Positions 35,165 to 44,655 of a DNA stretch of 64,000 nt are shown here, piece by piece; position 1 is the stretch's first letter, and the number at the start of each line of letters is the position of its first letter. A program made the position numbers and the translations under genes. Under the pieces are notes generated by a model. It was given only the letters and a program-made list of their open reading frames with translations, ran no database searches and had not been told where the DNA came from. The stretch comes from Thermogutta sp039793925 (lineage in GTDB: Bacteria > Planctomycetota > Planctomycetia > Pirellulales > Thermoguttaceae), in assembly GCF_039793925.1 (NCBI RefSeq), contig NZ_JBAMME010000226.1, forward strand, positions 54,728 to 118,727, in the 5' to 3' direction.

Positions 35165-37189
35165 TTGCTATCCGGTCCAATGCGGGATATTTCTCAAAAC
35201 TCGGAGCCCGTAGCTGAGTCTTTCTCAGGTGTGAAGACGGGCACCCCGAGCCACGAAAGCCGCTCGTCCCTGGAACCCGGCCAAATATGGCTGGACGGAG
35301 GCATTCTCGCCTGTGCGTGTCCCGATTGTGGGGCACCGATGTCCATTCGGTTGTGGTTGCGACTAGCTGACTGCTGGAGGTGCGGGGCCAGCGTGGAGCT
35401 CACAGAGGAGCAGGAAGCCGAAGCGATTCGACTGCTTCAGCTCTGGGAAGCGGAGCGGCTCCAACAGATGGAGCAAGCTGCGCGATCTATTCAACCTTCA
35501 CTTCGCTCCAGCCGCACAGAACAAGCAGCGAAGAGCCCCGCCTCCCCACGTTGGACGGCGGAAGTACCGAAATCGACCGGTCTACCAATTAGTTCCTCCT
35601 CTCGCCAGGTTCAAGTTGAGGAACGGCGGGAATTACTCCGTCAGGCTGTAGCTCCGCGGAGAGTTCGCAGTATTTGGCGCGTGATCTGGGAAGATGCTCC
35701 AGCCTGGCTGATCAGCCTCGTATTTCATCTGGTCGCCTTCCTTCTTTTAGGGATGCTGACGGCACCGGGACGCTTACCCCCGCCGGCCATCACCCTGTCA
35801 ACCTCCATCAACTATCGGGACAGCCCTGGGGAGGAAGGGTTGCTGGAGGAGCGGGAGCATCTTCCGAACGAATTCGAAGAGGCTGGACTGGTGACCGATG
35901 TTCAACTCCCCGCGGATGAGGACGTGGGCATCGTAAACCAGTTTGCCCCCGACACGCTGGGAGAATCACTTCAGCCCACTCTGCCCATGGCCGCCATTGC
36001 CGATCGATTAAGCGATGTGCTGTTTTCGCGGCCGGTGGCTGCTATTTTCGCGGGTCGGGATCCTTCGGTGCGATCGCGGCTGCTGGCCGAACAGGGAGGG
36101 ACCAACGAAACCGAGGCGGCCGTCGCGCGAGGACTGCGATGGCTGGCCAAACATCAGAATGCCGACGGCAGTTGGTCGCTCCATGCATTCCATCTGGCCC
36201 CCGGGGCTTCCGGCGATGAGGACGGCCTGGGCCAGCAAGCCGACGTGGCGGCTACGGCCCTAGCCCTGCTTCCTTTCCTCGGGGCAGGTCAGACTCACAT
36301 TCAGGGAGAATACCGCCACGTCGTATTGAAGGGCCTCAACTGGCTTGTCAGCCACCAGGGGCTGGACGGTGATCTGCGAGGAAACGGAATAGGCGATATG
36401 TATGCACATGGACAGGCCACGTTGGTTCTCTGTGAAGCCTACGCCATGACCCAGGACCCGCAACTTCGAGAACCTGCTCAAAAGGCCATCGACTTTATCA
36501 TTCGTGCGCAGCATCCGGCGGGTGGGTGGCGGTATGATCCCGGACAAGAAGGCGATACGAGCGTACTGGGGTGGCAGTTGATGGCCCTTCGCAGCGGAAA
36601 AATGGCGTACCTTCGGGTACCGGACTCCGTTTTCTATAAAGCGGCGCAGTACCTCAATTCGGCGCAAACGGATCAATACGGAGGCCGTTACGCCTATCTG
36701 CCAGGACATGCGGCAACTCCCACCATGACTGCTGAAGCGCTTTTGTGCCGGCAATATCTGGGCTGGCCAAGGGAACACCGAGGAATGAAAGCGGGGGCAT
36801 ACTATCTCCTAGAGAATCTCCCGTCCCCCAAAAAGCTCGATACTTCTCAGCCCTGGTTTTACTACATCTACTACGCCACTCAAGTGATGCACAACATGGG
36901 GGGAGACTTCTGGCGTAAATGGAATGAGGCTATGAAAGCAACACTTTTGCCGACCCAGCGCAAAACTGGATCACTGGCGGGAAGCTGGGATCCTACCGAG
37001 CGCTACGGTCGGCACGGTGGTCGCATTTACACTACAGCATTGGCAATCTGCACGCTTGAAGTCTATTACCGACATATGCCCCTTTACGACCCGCTTCCGA
37101 TTCTAGCTCAGAACCTGCAACCGGCATCGAGCAATCCGAAGCAAGCAGCCAGTCCGAACCAGAGTTCTCCCGCACACAACACGCCATGA
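35165..37189 (+). CDS. Membrane-anchored prenyltransferase/squalene-cyclase-fold protein with zinc ribbon
   Basis: 674 residues. The TTG start has AAAGAGG five bases upstream; the ATG at 35180 is the alternative. Order: disordered N-terminus; zinc ribbon with CPDCGAPMSIRL and CWRCGASVEL (about 56-79); charged linker; one membrane helix (about 178-200, WLISLVFHLVAFLLLGML); then an alpha/alpha toroid (about 318-640) with repeats such as GLRWLAKHQNADGSWSLHAF, GLNWLVSHQGLDGDL and AIDFIIRAQHPAGGWRYDPG. No DxDD cyclase motif is visible, so it is unlikely to be a triterpene cyclase. This domain order recurs in planctomycetes; function unknown. Confidence 0.82.
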   Translation: MLSGPMRDISQNSEPVAESFSGVKTGTPSHESRSSLEPGQIWLDGGILACACPDCGAPMSIRLWLRLADCWRCGASVELTEEQEAEAIRLLQLWEAERLQQMEQAARSIQPSLRSSRTEQAAKSPASPRWTAEVPKSTGLPISSSSRQVQVEERRELLRQAVAPRRVRSIWRVIWEDAPAWLISLVFHLVAFLLLGMLTAPGRLPPPAITLSTSINYRDSPGEEGLLEEREHLPNEFEEAGLVTDVQLPADEDVGIVNQFAPDTLGESLQPTLPMAAIADRLSDVLFSRPVAAIFAGRDPSVRSRLLAEQGGTNETEAAVARGLRWLAKHQNADGSWSLHAFHLAPGASGDEDGLGQQADVAATALALLPFLGAGQTHIQGEYRHVVLKGLNWLVSHQGLDGDLRGNGIGDMYAHGQATLVLCEAYAMTQDPQLREPAQKAIDFIIRAQHPAGGWRYDPGQEGDTSVLGWQLMALRSGKMAYLRVPDSVFYKAAQYLNSAQTDQYGGRYAYLPGHAATPTMTAEALLCRQYLGWPREHRGMKAGAYYLLENLPSPKKLDTSQPWFYYIYYATQVMHNMGGDFWRKWNEAMKATLLPTQRKTGSLAGSWDPTERYGRHGGRIYTTALAICTLEVYYRHMPLYDPLPILAQNLQPASSNPKQAASPNQSSPAHNTP

Positions 37190-37445
37190 CCGCGAACTGG
37201 CGTACGCCAGCCTGCGAGAGACCTATGGGAAACGGGGAGGAAAAGTGTCGGCGGGCTTCTTTCGACTGGTTGCCGTCGCAAGCTTTTTTCTCCCGCTCGT
37301 TGCGACACACAGCATCTGAAAAAACCCGCGTGAACTCCATACCAGGGGCAATTGGCTTGGGAAAAGTGCCCCTATATAATCTGGGCAATCTTTTGGTCAC
37401 TCAGGTCCATACATCGAGTTGACAGCCTTGAAAGGGACGCCTCTT
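37190..37445. other. Intergenic with weak terminator and strong promoter
   Basis: 256 bp. Near 37263-37291 a short stem (CGAC...GTCG) is followed by CAAGC and six T's, a weak terminator for the toroid gene. A promoter with flanking inverted repeat is listed separately. Confidence 0.45.
37344..37380 (+). promoter_or_regulatory. Promoter with overlapping inverted repeat, beta-helix/Gfo unit
   Basis: TTGGCT at 37352-37357, 17-bp spacer, perfect TATAAT at 37375-37380. AGGGGCA at 37344-37350 and TGCCCCT at 37367-37373 form a 7-bp perfect inverted repeat that brackets the -35 and spacer, so the site could be an operator. The leader to 37446 is about 60 nt. Confidence 0.65.
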
Positions 37446-38855
37446 ATGGACAATCGCCTTTTCTGGGCGTGTTTGACGGCAGTAGTAAGTGTAGCCCTTG
37501 TTTCCGAGAGCTTCGCCCCCTGTGCAGAGTTTTATGTAGATCCCCTCCACGGCCGTTCAGACAATGACGGCAGCAAGGAACGCCCCTGGAAGAGCCTGCA
37601 GGAACTGTTCGATAAAGGATTGATTGAGTCTCAGACGTGGGAATCGTTGCCGTATCGCCAGGGAGTGAAACTTGTGCCGAGAAATCCGGGCGCGCCCGTG
37701 AAACCCGGTGATACCATCTACGTCCGAACTGGTGATTTCGGTGATCTCCGCATTCAGGGGTATTACAATCAAAGAGCGATCACGATTGCCGCTGAACCGG
37801 GTCATGCTCCCCGATTTCGGCGTATTCATATTCAGTCGGGCTGTCACTGGATCCTCCGAGGCCTCTACGTAAGCCCTGAATACGGGGAAGGGGAAAGACC
37901 CCAGGTCATGATCCGCCTGGAATCGCACGGTTGGCGAGGGCCGGTCCACGACATTGTTGTGGAAAACTGTCATCTGCAGTCCGCTGCCGATACCTCCCAC
38001 TGGACAGCGGACGATTGGAATAAGCTCTCGTGTGACGGAATCCTCGCCGATGGACCGCGGATTACAGTGAGGGGCAATTATCTCAAGAATGTGAACTTTG
38101 GGATTTCGGTCAGCGGACCGAATTGCCTTGTGGAAAAAAATGTTGTGGAAAACTTCGCGGGGGACGGTCTTCGCGGACTCGGCGATCATACCGTTTTCCA
38201 GTACAACATTGTGAAAAACTGTTACGACGTTAATGCCAACCATGACGATGGTTTTCAAAGTTGGTCCGTGGGCCCCGGCGGCGTGGGCACGGGCGTGGTG
38301 AAAGGTGTCGTTCTGCGTGGAAATATCATCATCAATTACGAAGATCCCCAGCAACCTCATCGTGGAACCCTTCAGGGAATCGGATGTTTTGACGGCATGT
38401 ATGAAGACTGGATTATTGAAAACAACGTGGTCGTTGTGGACCACTATCACGGCATCACGCTGGGTGGTGCCGTGCGTTGCAGAATTGTCAATAACACGGT
38501 GATCGATCCAAACACCCGCCGCCCGGGACCGGCGGCCATCCGCATTGGAAACCACAAAAATGGCACACCCTCCCGAGACTGCGTAGTGCGAAACAATTTG
38601 GCCAGCGCGCTGGACGTCAGAGGTGAGAATATGACGGTGGATCACAATCTGGTCGTAGACCACCCCGAAGAATTCTTCCTCGACCTGGCCCGGTATGACA
38701 TGCGTCTCCGGCCAGACTGCGTCGCCATCGACGCGGGGACGACAGAATTGGCGCCCAGCGTTGACATCTTGGGCGTTCACAGACCTCAAGGGAAGGGCAT
38801 CGATCTTGGGGCATACGAATACTGTCCCACCGAGCCGGGCCAGGCGAACCAGTAA
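37446..38855 (+). CDS. Secreted right-handed beta-helix protein
   Basis: 469 residues from ATG 37446 (AAAGGGA upstream). The signal peptide is about residues 1-27 (LFWACLTAVVSVALVSESFA). After FYVDPLHGRSDNDGSKERPW, a DUF1565-like opening found in parallel beta-helix proteins, the sequence shows repeated coils with asparagine ladders (VVENCHLQSAAD, VRGNYLKNVNFG, VEKNVVENFAGDG, LRGNIIINYEDPQ, IENNVVVVDHYHG, VNNTVIDPN). It probably binds or cleaves a polysaccharide, but catalytic residues cannot be assigned. The Gfo/Idh/MocA gene starts 41 bp downstream. Confidence 0.85.
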   Translation: MDNRLFWACLTAVVSVALVSESFAPCAEFYVDPLHGRSDNDGSKERPWKSLQELFDKGLIESQTWESLPYRQGVKLVPRNPGAPVKPGDTIYVRTGDFGDLRIQGYYNQRAITIAAEPGHAPRFRRIHIQSGCHWILRGLYVSPEYGEGERPQVMIRLESHGWRGPVHDIVVENCHLQSAADTSHWTADDWNKLSCDGILADGPRITVRGNYLKNVNFGISVSGPNCLVEKNVVENFAGDGLRGLGDHTVFQYNIVKNCYDVNANHDDGFQSWSVGPGGVGTGVVKGVVLRGNIIINYEDPQQPHRGTLQGIGCFDGMYEDWIIENNVVVVDHYHGITLGGAVRCRIVNNTVIDPNTRRPGPAAIRIGNHKNGTPSRDCVVRNNLASALDVRGENMTVDHNLVVDHPEEFFLDLARYDMRLRPDCVAIDAGTTELAPSVDILGVHRPQGKGIDLGAYEYCPTEPGQANQ

Positions 38856-38896
38856 GCAAGCGGATATTGAGAGCCATTTTTTAGGAGGAAATATCA

Positions 38897-40189
38897 ATGA
38901 AAACGACACGTCGCGCATTTCTCCGAAATAGCTCTGCGGTTGCGGCTGCAACTGCCCTCCCAGACTTTTTCATCAAATCCGTGCATGCCGGCACAGAGTC
39001 ACCTCTCAAAATCGGTGTAATCGGTGTGGGGTGGTACGGAATGGTCGATGCGCGTGCCGCACTCAAGGCGGGCGGCGCGGTCATCAACAGCATCTGCGAC
39101 GTGGACTCGGAACATTTGGAGAAATCCGCCGCAGAATTGGAGCAACTGCAGGGCACACGTCCTAAAACTTTCAAGCTCTACCAGGACATGCTTGACAATT
39201 CCGACCTCGATGCAGTGATCATTGCCAGTCCACCACATTGGCATGCGCTTCACCTGTTGGCAGCCCTGGAACGAAAACTCCATGTGTATTGTGAGAAACC
39301 ACTCGCTTACGACATTCGCGAATGCCAGGCGATGTTAAAAGCGGTACGGGACAGCGGGCGCATTGTCCAAATCGGTTTCCAAAGACGGCAGCACGCCAGT
39401 TTTCGAGAGGTACGCGATTTCATCAAAAGTGGTGAAGCCGGAGATATCATTCAGGTCGATGCACAGATCCATTATCGTGCCGGAACAAAAGATCCCACGC
39501 CTAAGGCTCCCCCTCCCAGCCTGGATTGGAACCTCTGGTGTGGTCCCGCACCACTTCTCCCGTACAGTGAACAGGTGGGGCACTTTAACTGGAGACTGGA
39601 AAAAACAACCGGTCATGGGCATCTAGTGGACTGGGGTATTCACCTGGTGGATGCGACGCGGATGATTTTGAATCTCACGACACCCCACAAAGTCACCGCC
39701 GCGGGCGGAATCTATAAACTCCAGGGCATTATCACCACACCGGACACTCTTACGGCCCATTTTGAATTTGCTGAAGGACCGCTCGTGTGGCGACATCGCC
39801 TGTGGGGGGCTGAAGAGTATACACCGGAAGTTAACAACGGCGTCTTCTTCTTTGGCACGAAAGCCACCGTCTTCGTCACCGATAATCGATGGGTCGTGAT
39901 CCCCAACGGCAAGAACGCCGATCGTAAGGAGTACACCCCCACGACGGATGCCGGTCTGGAACACATGCGAGATTTTCTGGCAGCGGTTCGCGAAGGACGC
40001 TCTTCTGCCTGTCCCATCGAAGAAGGATACCGATCCACCGTGACTGTGAAACTCGCGATGATCGCCTACGAGAGCGACTCCGTGGTTCACTGGGATGAGG
40101 CGAGAGGTACGATCGTGGATAATCCGGCAGCAGAAAAACTCCTCAAGCGAGAGTATCGGGCCCCGTGGAAGCACCCCTACTCAGGATGA
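38897..40189 (+). CDS. Gfo/Idh/MocA oxidoreductase with twin-arginine leader (3)
   Basis: 430 residues; TAGGAGGAAATATCA lies just before the ATG. The leader MKTTRRAFLRNSSAVAAATA is a twin-arginine signal. NAD(P) fold motif KIGVIGVGWYGMVDARAAL; family lysine in HVYCEKPLAYDIREC; C-terminal domain has WNLWCGPAPLLPYSEQVGHF and HLVDWGIHLVDATRMIL, with a conserved histidine. It probably shares a transcript with the beta-helix gene, suggesting that one acts on a polymer and the other on the released or exposed sugar. Confidence 0.93.
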   Translation: MKTTRRAFLRNSSAVAAATALPDFFIKSVHAGTESPLKIGVIGVGWYGMVDARAALKAGGAVINSICDVDSEHLEKSAAELEQLQGTRPKTFKLYQDMLDNSDLDAVIIASPPHWHALHLLAALERKLHVYCEKPLAYDIRECQAMLKAVRDSGRIVQIGFQRRQHASFREVRDFIKSGEAGDIIQVDAQIHYRAGTKDPTPKAPPPSLDWNLWCGPAPLLPYSEQVGHFNWRLEKTTGHGHLVDWGIHLVDATRMILNLTTPHKVTAAGGIYKLQGIITTPDTLTAHFEFAEGPLVWRHRLWGAEEYTPEVNNGVFFFGTKATVFVTDNRWVVIPNGKNADRKEYTPTTDAGLEHMRDFLAAVREGRSSACPIEEGYRSTVTVKLAMIAYESDSVVHWDEARGTIVDNPAAEKLLKREYRAPWKHPYSG

Positions 40190-40509
40190 CGAGTCGCAAG
40201 TCACATTTCCACACCTTCTACGTTGCATAATCGCACCCGCCAATTGTGGGGGACTGCCCCTGAAAGGCGCTGTTCCGCAGTTTTCGCTTCTTCGCTACAA
40301 TAGGCATTTTGGCAACCCGGCACGTTGAGATTGCTCACCCGCGACCCATTTTCACGAACGGGCTTGGGACCTGCAAAGCGCCGGAAACAGGGCGGATCGC
40401 CTGTCGGATTGCCGAATTACGGGCCCCCAAAGGATGGTTTCTAATAACGCCACGGAGGGCCGCGAAAGAAACACTTTCGGGAGGATCAAAGCTCTGGGAG
40501 AGTTGCGCC
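40190..40509. other. Intergenic before etfB, no gene seen
   Basis: 320 bp. The etfB frame stays open through much of it (from 40309), but the part before GTG 40510 has no family content. A weak promoter is possible: TTCCGC at 40273-40278, 17-bp spacer, TACAAT at 40296-40301. Confidence 0.45.
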
Positions 40510-41424
40510 GTGCCATACGACATTGTTGTTTGTGTCAAACAGGTACCCGACACGACTAATATTACCGCGGAGGCCATGAAAGAAGACGGCACGGTCAATC
40601 GTGCCGCATTGCCCGCCATCTTCAACCCTGAAGACCTCAATGCCCTGGAGGCGGCCCTGGAAGTTCGAGACCGCTATGGCGGAACCGTCACGGCGATCAG
40701 CATGGGACCTCCCAAGGCAGCCGACGTTCTTCGGGATTGCCTCTACCGGGGTGCTGACCGGGTTATTTTGATCACGGACCGTCGGGCGGCCGCGTCCGAC
40801 ACGCTCGCCACGAGTTACATCCTCGCGCAGGCCATCCGCACTATCGGCAGGTTTGATATCGTTATGTGCGGTCGGCAAGCTATCGACGGTGACACCGCCC
40901 AGGTGGGCCCACAAATCGCCGAAAAGCTCGGCATCCCTCAGGTGACTTACCTGGAAAAAATCGATTGGATTGAGAACGGAACCGCCCGGGTTCGCCGCAA
41001 TGTAGGACGGGGCTGGGAAGTGGTGGAAGTCAAACTGCCGGTCCTGTTTACGGTCATCGGAGGCGCCAACCAGCCGCGTCCCCCAGCCGCCAAGAAAGTG
41101 ATGCGGTACAAGCGGGCTCGCATTCCGGCGGAAATCGAAGCCGAGGTGAAAGCCCGCCTGGGACAAGTGTCCGACGAGGAGCTCCTCGACGCTATCGAGC
41201 GGCGGAAAGAGGAACTGGGCCGTCAGGGACTGCTCATCGAGCAGTGGAGTCTTGATGATATTCACGCTGACCTCAACCGGTGTGGTCTGCCAGGATCACC
41301 CACGAAGGTTTATCGCGTCCAAGCCATTGTCCTCACCAAGAAAGGATTCACCAACATTCCGCCGACTGAGGAAGGGATCCGTCGTCTGATCGACGAGCTG
41401 GTTGTGGACCGGACCCTCGGTTAA
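40510..41424 (+). CDS. etfB: Electron transfer flavoprotein, beta subunit
   Basis: 304 residues from GTG 40510, where MPYDIVVCVKQVPDT matches the family N-terminus. Motifs: NPEDLNALEAALEVRDRYGG, ISMGPPKAADVLRDCLYRG, the AMP/FAD-domain strip CGRQAIDGDTAQVGPQIAEK, and LPVLFTVIGGANQPRPPAAK. The C-terminal tail is longer than in classic ETF-beta (about 260 residues), with SPTKVYRVQA, as in the bifurcating/FixA-like group. It passes electrons from acyl-CoA dehydrogenases to the quinone pool or ferredoxin. etfA follows after 143 bp. Confidence 0.94.
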   Translation: MPYDIVVCVKQVPDTTNITAEAMKEDGTVNRAALPAIFNPEDLNALEAALEVRDRYGGTVTAISMGPPKAADVLRDCLYRGADRVILITDRRAAASDTLATSYILAQAIRTIGRFDIVMCGRQAIDGDTAQVGPQIAEKLGIPQVTYLEKIDWIENGTARVRRNVGRGWEVVEVKLPVLFTVIGGANQPRPPAAKKVMRYKRARIPAEIEAEVKARLGQVSDEELLDAIERRKEELGRQGLLIEQWSLDDIHADLNRCGLPGSPTKVYRVQAIVLTKKGFTNIPPTEEGIRRLIDELVVDRTLG

Positions 41425-41567
41425 CCAGTTGAGAGTACACCCCACGGAAGAGAAAGACTCATTGAAAAATCCGTGATCAGGGGTACTTAGGCGACAGCCG
41501 AAGCTAATAGCCCAAAAAGACAAAATTTGGCCCACGGGAGAGTGCATTCAGGGAAACGGTTTCAATC

Positions 41568-42599
41568 ATGATCGCACCAAATCGCCAGGGAGAAGTTTGG
41601 GTTTTCGCAGAGCAGGAAGACGGCTCGTTGCACGATGTTGTGCTTGAACTCTGCGGCAAGGCACGGCAACTTGCTGACGTGCTCAAAGTACCAGTGGGCG
41701 CGGTTCTTCCGGGCCACCAGATCCGACCTCTTGCAAGCAAGCTTATTGCGCACGGCGCTGATCGCGTGTATGTTGTCGAGGATTCGCGATTGGCCCACTT
41801 TCAGACAATTCCATATGCCCGGGTTCTCTGTACCCTGATTGAAAAATATCGGCCGCAGATTGTGCTTTACGGGGCGACTCCCCTGGGAAGGGATCTCGCG
41901 CCGCGTGTGGCCTCGGCCATTCAGGCGGGAATGACGGCGGATTGCACGGATCTTCAAATCAGCGATGTGACCGATCCCAAAACGAAGGAAGTGCATCGCA
42001 ATCTGCTGCTGCAGATTCGGCCGGCGTTTGGAGGCAACATTATTGCCACGATTGTCAATTACGACCGCTGGCCGCAAATGGCCACCGTTCGGGAAGGCGT
42101 TATGCCGCTGCTTCCACCCAATCCTTCCCGCAATGGTGAAATCATCGATGAAAAAGTAGAGATTGATGAGTCACTATTGGCCCTGCGGCTCATCGAGAGA
42201 CATATCGAACCCCGAAAAGTGAATTTGAAGGGCGCCCGGGTCATTGTGGCAGGTGGCGGGGGAGTGGGCAGCAAGGAAGATTTTCGACTTATCCACGAGC
42301 TGGCGGGAGCCATTGGAGGAGCAGTAGGGGCAAGCCGTGCGGCTGTGGACAGCGGTTTTATTGGCAAGGAACACCAGATCGGCCAAACAGGGACCACCGT
42401 TCGCCCCGCTCTTTACATCGCCGCGGGCATTTCCGGTGCGGTACAGCATCGGGCAGGGATGGAGGAATCTGCGAAGATCATCGCCATCAACATTGATCCG
42501 AACGCCCCGATTTTTTCTATCGCCCATTACGGAATAGTCGGCGATTTGAAAAAGGTCATTCCTATGATGATTAAAGCCCTCCGCGAACGGCGGCGGTGA
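41568..42599 (+). CDS. etfA: Electron transfer flavoprotein, alpha subunit
   Basis: 343 residues. The N-terminal ETF domain begins GEVWVFAEQEDGSLHDVVLE; the C-terminal FAD domain has LKGARVIVAGGGGVGSKEDF, GASRAAVDSGFI, GQTGTTVRPALYIAAGISGA and IIAINIDPNAPIFSIAHYGI, all diagnostic. It pairs with EtfB and the acyl-CoA dehydrogenase directly downstream. Confidence 0.96.
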   Translation: MIAPNRQGEVWVFAEQEDGSLHDVVLELCGKARQLADVLKVPVGAVLPGHQIRPLASKLIAHGADRVYVVEDSRLAHFQTIPYARVLCTLIEKYRPQIVLYGATPLGRDLAPRVASAIQAGMTADCTDLQISDVTDPKTKEVHRNLLLQIRPAFGGNIIATIVNYDRWPQMATVREGVMPLLPPNPSRNGEIIDEKVEIDESLLALRLIERHIEPRKVNLKGARVIVAGGGGVGSKEDFRLIHELAGAIGGAVGASRAAVDSGFIGKEHQIGQTGTTVRPALYIAAGISGAVQHRAGMEESAKIIAINIDPNAPIFSIAHYGIVGDLKKVIPMMIKALRERRR

Positions 42600-42709
42600 C
42601 CGAGCACCGTTCTCCGCGAGGGCGTAACGCGGATTGACACATTCGACTGGGTTTTCAGACTTAATTGACGAGGCTGCTTTCGGGAATTGGTAAAACGGGA
42701 GAAATATCC

Positions 42710-44452
42710 GTGGGGAACTACTTTCTGGATAACGAGGACATCCTGTTCTTGTTCCGACACATCGATCTGAAGGAGCTTGCGCGGCTTCAGGAAGCTTATG
42801 CCGCCAACGGAAACGCAGACTACGTCCCCGTCGACGAAGAGGACGCAGTAGACAATTACTGGCGCGTGCTGGAAATCGTCGGCCAAATTGCCGCCGATAT
42901 CATCGCTCCCCATGCCGAGCAAATCGACCGGGAGGGTAACAAACTCAACGAGGACGGCACCGTGACGCTTCATCCGCTGGTCCGGGAAAATCTCCGTCGG
43001 ATGGCCCAGGCTGATTTGATGGGTTTTACTCTCCCCCGTAAATATGGTGGTCTGAATTGTCCAAATCTCATTTACACAATGGCCACCGAGATTGTCAGTC
43101 GCGCGGATGCTTCCTTTATGAACCTGTTTGGGCTCCAGGGCATTGCGGAGACCATCAATGCGTTTGCATCAGACGACATCAAAGATGAGGTTCTGCCGCG
43201 GTTCGCCCGGGGCGAAGTCACCGGCGCCATGGTTTTGACCGAACCGGACGCGGGGAGCGATTTGCAGGCGGTGCGCCTCCGCGCATATCAGGATGAAACG
43301 GGACAGTGGCGATTGAATGGGGTGAAGCGTTTCATCACCAACGGTTGTGGTGAAATTCTGCTCGTCCTGGCGAGAAGCGAACCCGACATCCAGGATGGCC
43401 GGGGGCTCAGCCTTTTCATCACGGAACGGAACGAGAGAATCCGAGTCCGGCATTTGGAAGAAAAACTGGGAATCCATGGCAGTCCGACGTGCGAGCTGGT
43501 GTTCGACGATACGCCCGCCCGGCTGATCGGCGAACGGCAGCGCGGCCTGATCACGTACGTTATGGCCCTGATGAATGGCGCTCGGGTGGGGGTCGCGGCC
43601 CAGTCCCTGGGAATTGCTGAAGCTGCATTCCGGTTGGCACGCGTGTATGCCCACACGCGACAGCAATTCGGTGGGCCGATCGAACGTCTCCCCGCGGTGG
43701 CTGAGATGGTCACGGAAATGAAAATCGCCATCGAAGCCGCCCGCGCGCTTACGTACGAAACGAGCCGCATCTGTGATTTGGAGAACAACAATCTGCGAAT
43801 CCTGGAAACCGTTCCCGATCTTCCCAAAGACGAACAAAAAGAGCGGAAGCAACTTGCCCGGACGCTGAAACGCGTCAACGGCATGCTCACCCCTATGAGC
43901 AAGTATTACGCCTCAGAGATGTGCGTGCAGGTGGCTAACGATGCGATTCAGGTGCTCGGGGGATCGGGTTACATGAAGGATTACGCGGCGGAGCGCTACC
44001 TACGGGATGCCCGAATCACCACCATTTACGAGGGGACCAGCCAGCTCCAGATTGTGGCGGCGGTACGCGGCGTAGCTTCTGGATCGTTTGAAAGCTATGT
44101 TGCGGATTTCGAAAACAAGGTGTACGGCGACAAACTTCTCGACGACCTGCGGAACGAGTTAATCGAAGCGCGGAAGCGTGTCCAGGAGGCACTCCAGTTC
44201 ACCAAGACGCAATCCACCAGCTATCTGGACCTAGCCGGGCGCCGACTGGTTGATTCCGCCATCGTTTGTATTGTGGGCCATTTCCTGCTTGGGCAGGCCG
44301 CTGCCAACGAACGCAAGCGTCGGGTCGCTCGCCGCTATATCGAAAGCCGCCTGCCCGAGCTCGAGGCCAAGTGTCGCCAGGTCCTCTCGGGAGACATGGC
44401 ACCTCTGGAGGAGTACGAGGTGCTGGCGGGTCCGGTCCCAGTTCTCGGTTGA
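42710..44452 (+). CDS. Acyl-CoA dehydrogenase (long, DmdC-like size)
   Basis: 580 residues from GTG 42710 (MGNYFLDNEDILFLF), with GGGAG eight bases before; the upstream TTG frame is less likely. FAD-dependent alpha,beta-dehydrogenation of an acyl-CoA, handing electrons to ETF. Motifs: LPRKYGGLNCPN, MVLTEPDAGSDLQAVRLRA, RFITNGCGEILLVLARSEPD, HTRQQFGGPIERLPAVAEM, and the catalytic-base strip RDARITTIYEGTSQLQIVA. It is about 200 residues longer than medium-chain enzymes, with a helical C-terminal extension like DmdC/FadE-type proteins. Neighbours etfB-etfA and fabI support fatty acid or branched-acyl metabolism. Confidence 0.93.
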   Translation: MGNYFLDNEDILFLFRHIDLKELARLQEAYAANGNADYVPVDEEDAVDNYWRVLEIVGQIAADIIAPHAEQIDREGNKLNEDGTVTLHPLVRENLRRMAQADLMGFTLPRKYGGLNCPNLIYTMATEIVSRADASFMNLFGLQGIAETINAFASDDIKDEVLPRFARGEVTGAMVLTEPDAGSDLQAVRLRAYQDETGQWRLNGVKRFITNGCGEILLVLARSEPDIQDGRGLSLFITERNERIRVRHLEEKLGIHGSPTCELVFDDTPARLIGERQRGLITYVMALMNGARVGVAAQSLGIAEAAFRLARVYAHTRQQFGGPIERLPAVAEMVTEMKIAIEAARALTYETSRICDLENNNLRILETVPDLPKDEQKERKQLARTLKRVNGMLTPMSKYYASEMCVQVANDAIQVLGGSGYMKDYAAERYLRDARITTIYEGTSQLQIVAAVRGVASGSFESYVADFENKVYGDKLLDDLRNELIEARKRVQEALQFTKTQSTSYLDLAGRRLVDSAIVCIVGHFLLGQAAANERKRRVARRYIESRLPELEAKCRQVLSGDMAPLEEYEVLAGPVPVLG

Positions 44453-44655
44453 AGACGCAGAAACGAAACCGCGACACATTGCCCGGAATCACGGCACGCC
44501 GAACGAAAGTCCGTCGAGTGTAGGAAAAACGATCTGCAGGGGAGATCGGACCGAAAAATCATTCCGAGCTTTCCGGAGGGACGAAGAAGAATGAGTCTTT
44601 CTGATGTGCGACCGTTGTGTGTAACTCCGGAAATCTGTAAGGGATGCTGACAACC

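Noticed and set aside
37557..38951. 464-codon frame antisense to the beta-helix gene
   Set aside because: Mirror of the Asn-ladder coils; no start signal or family motif.
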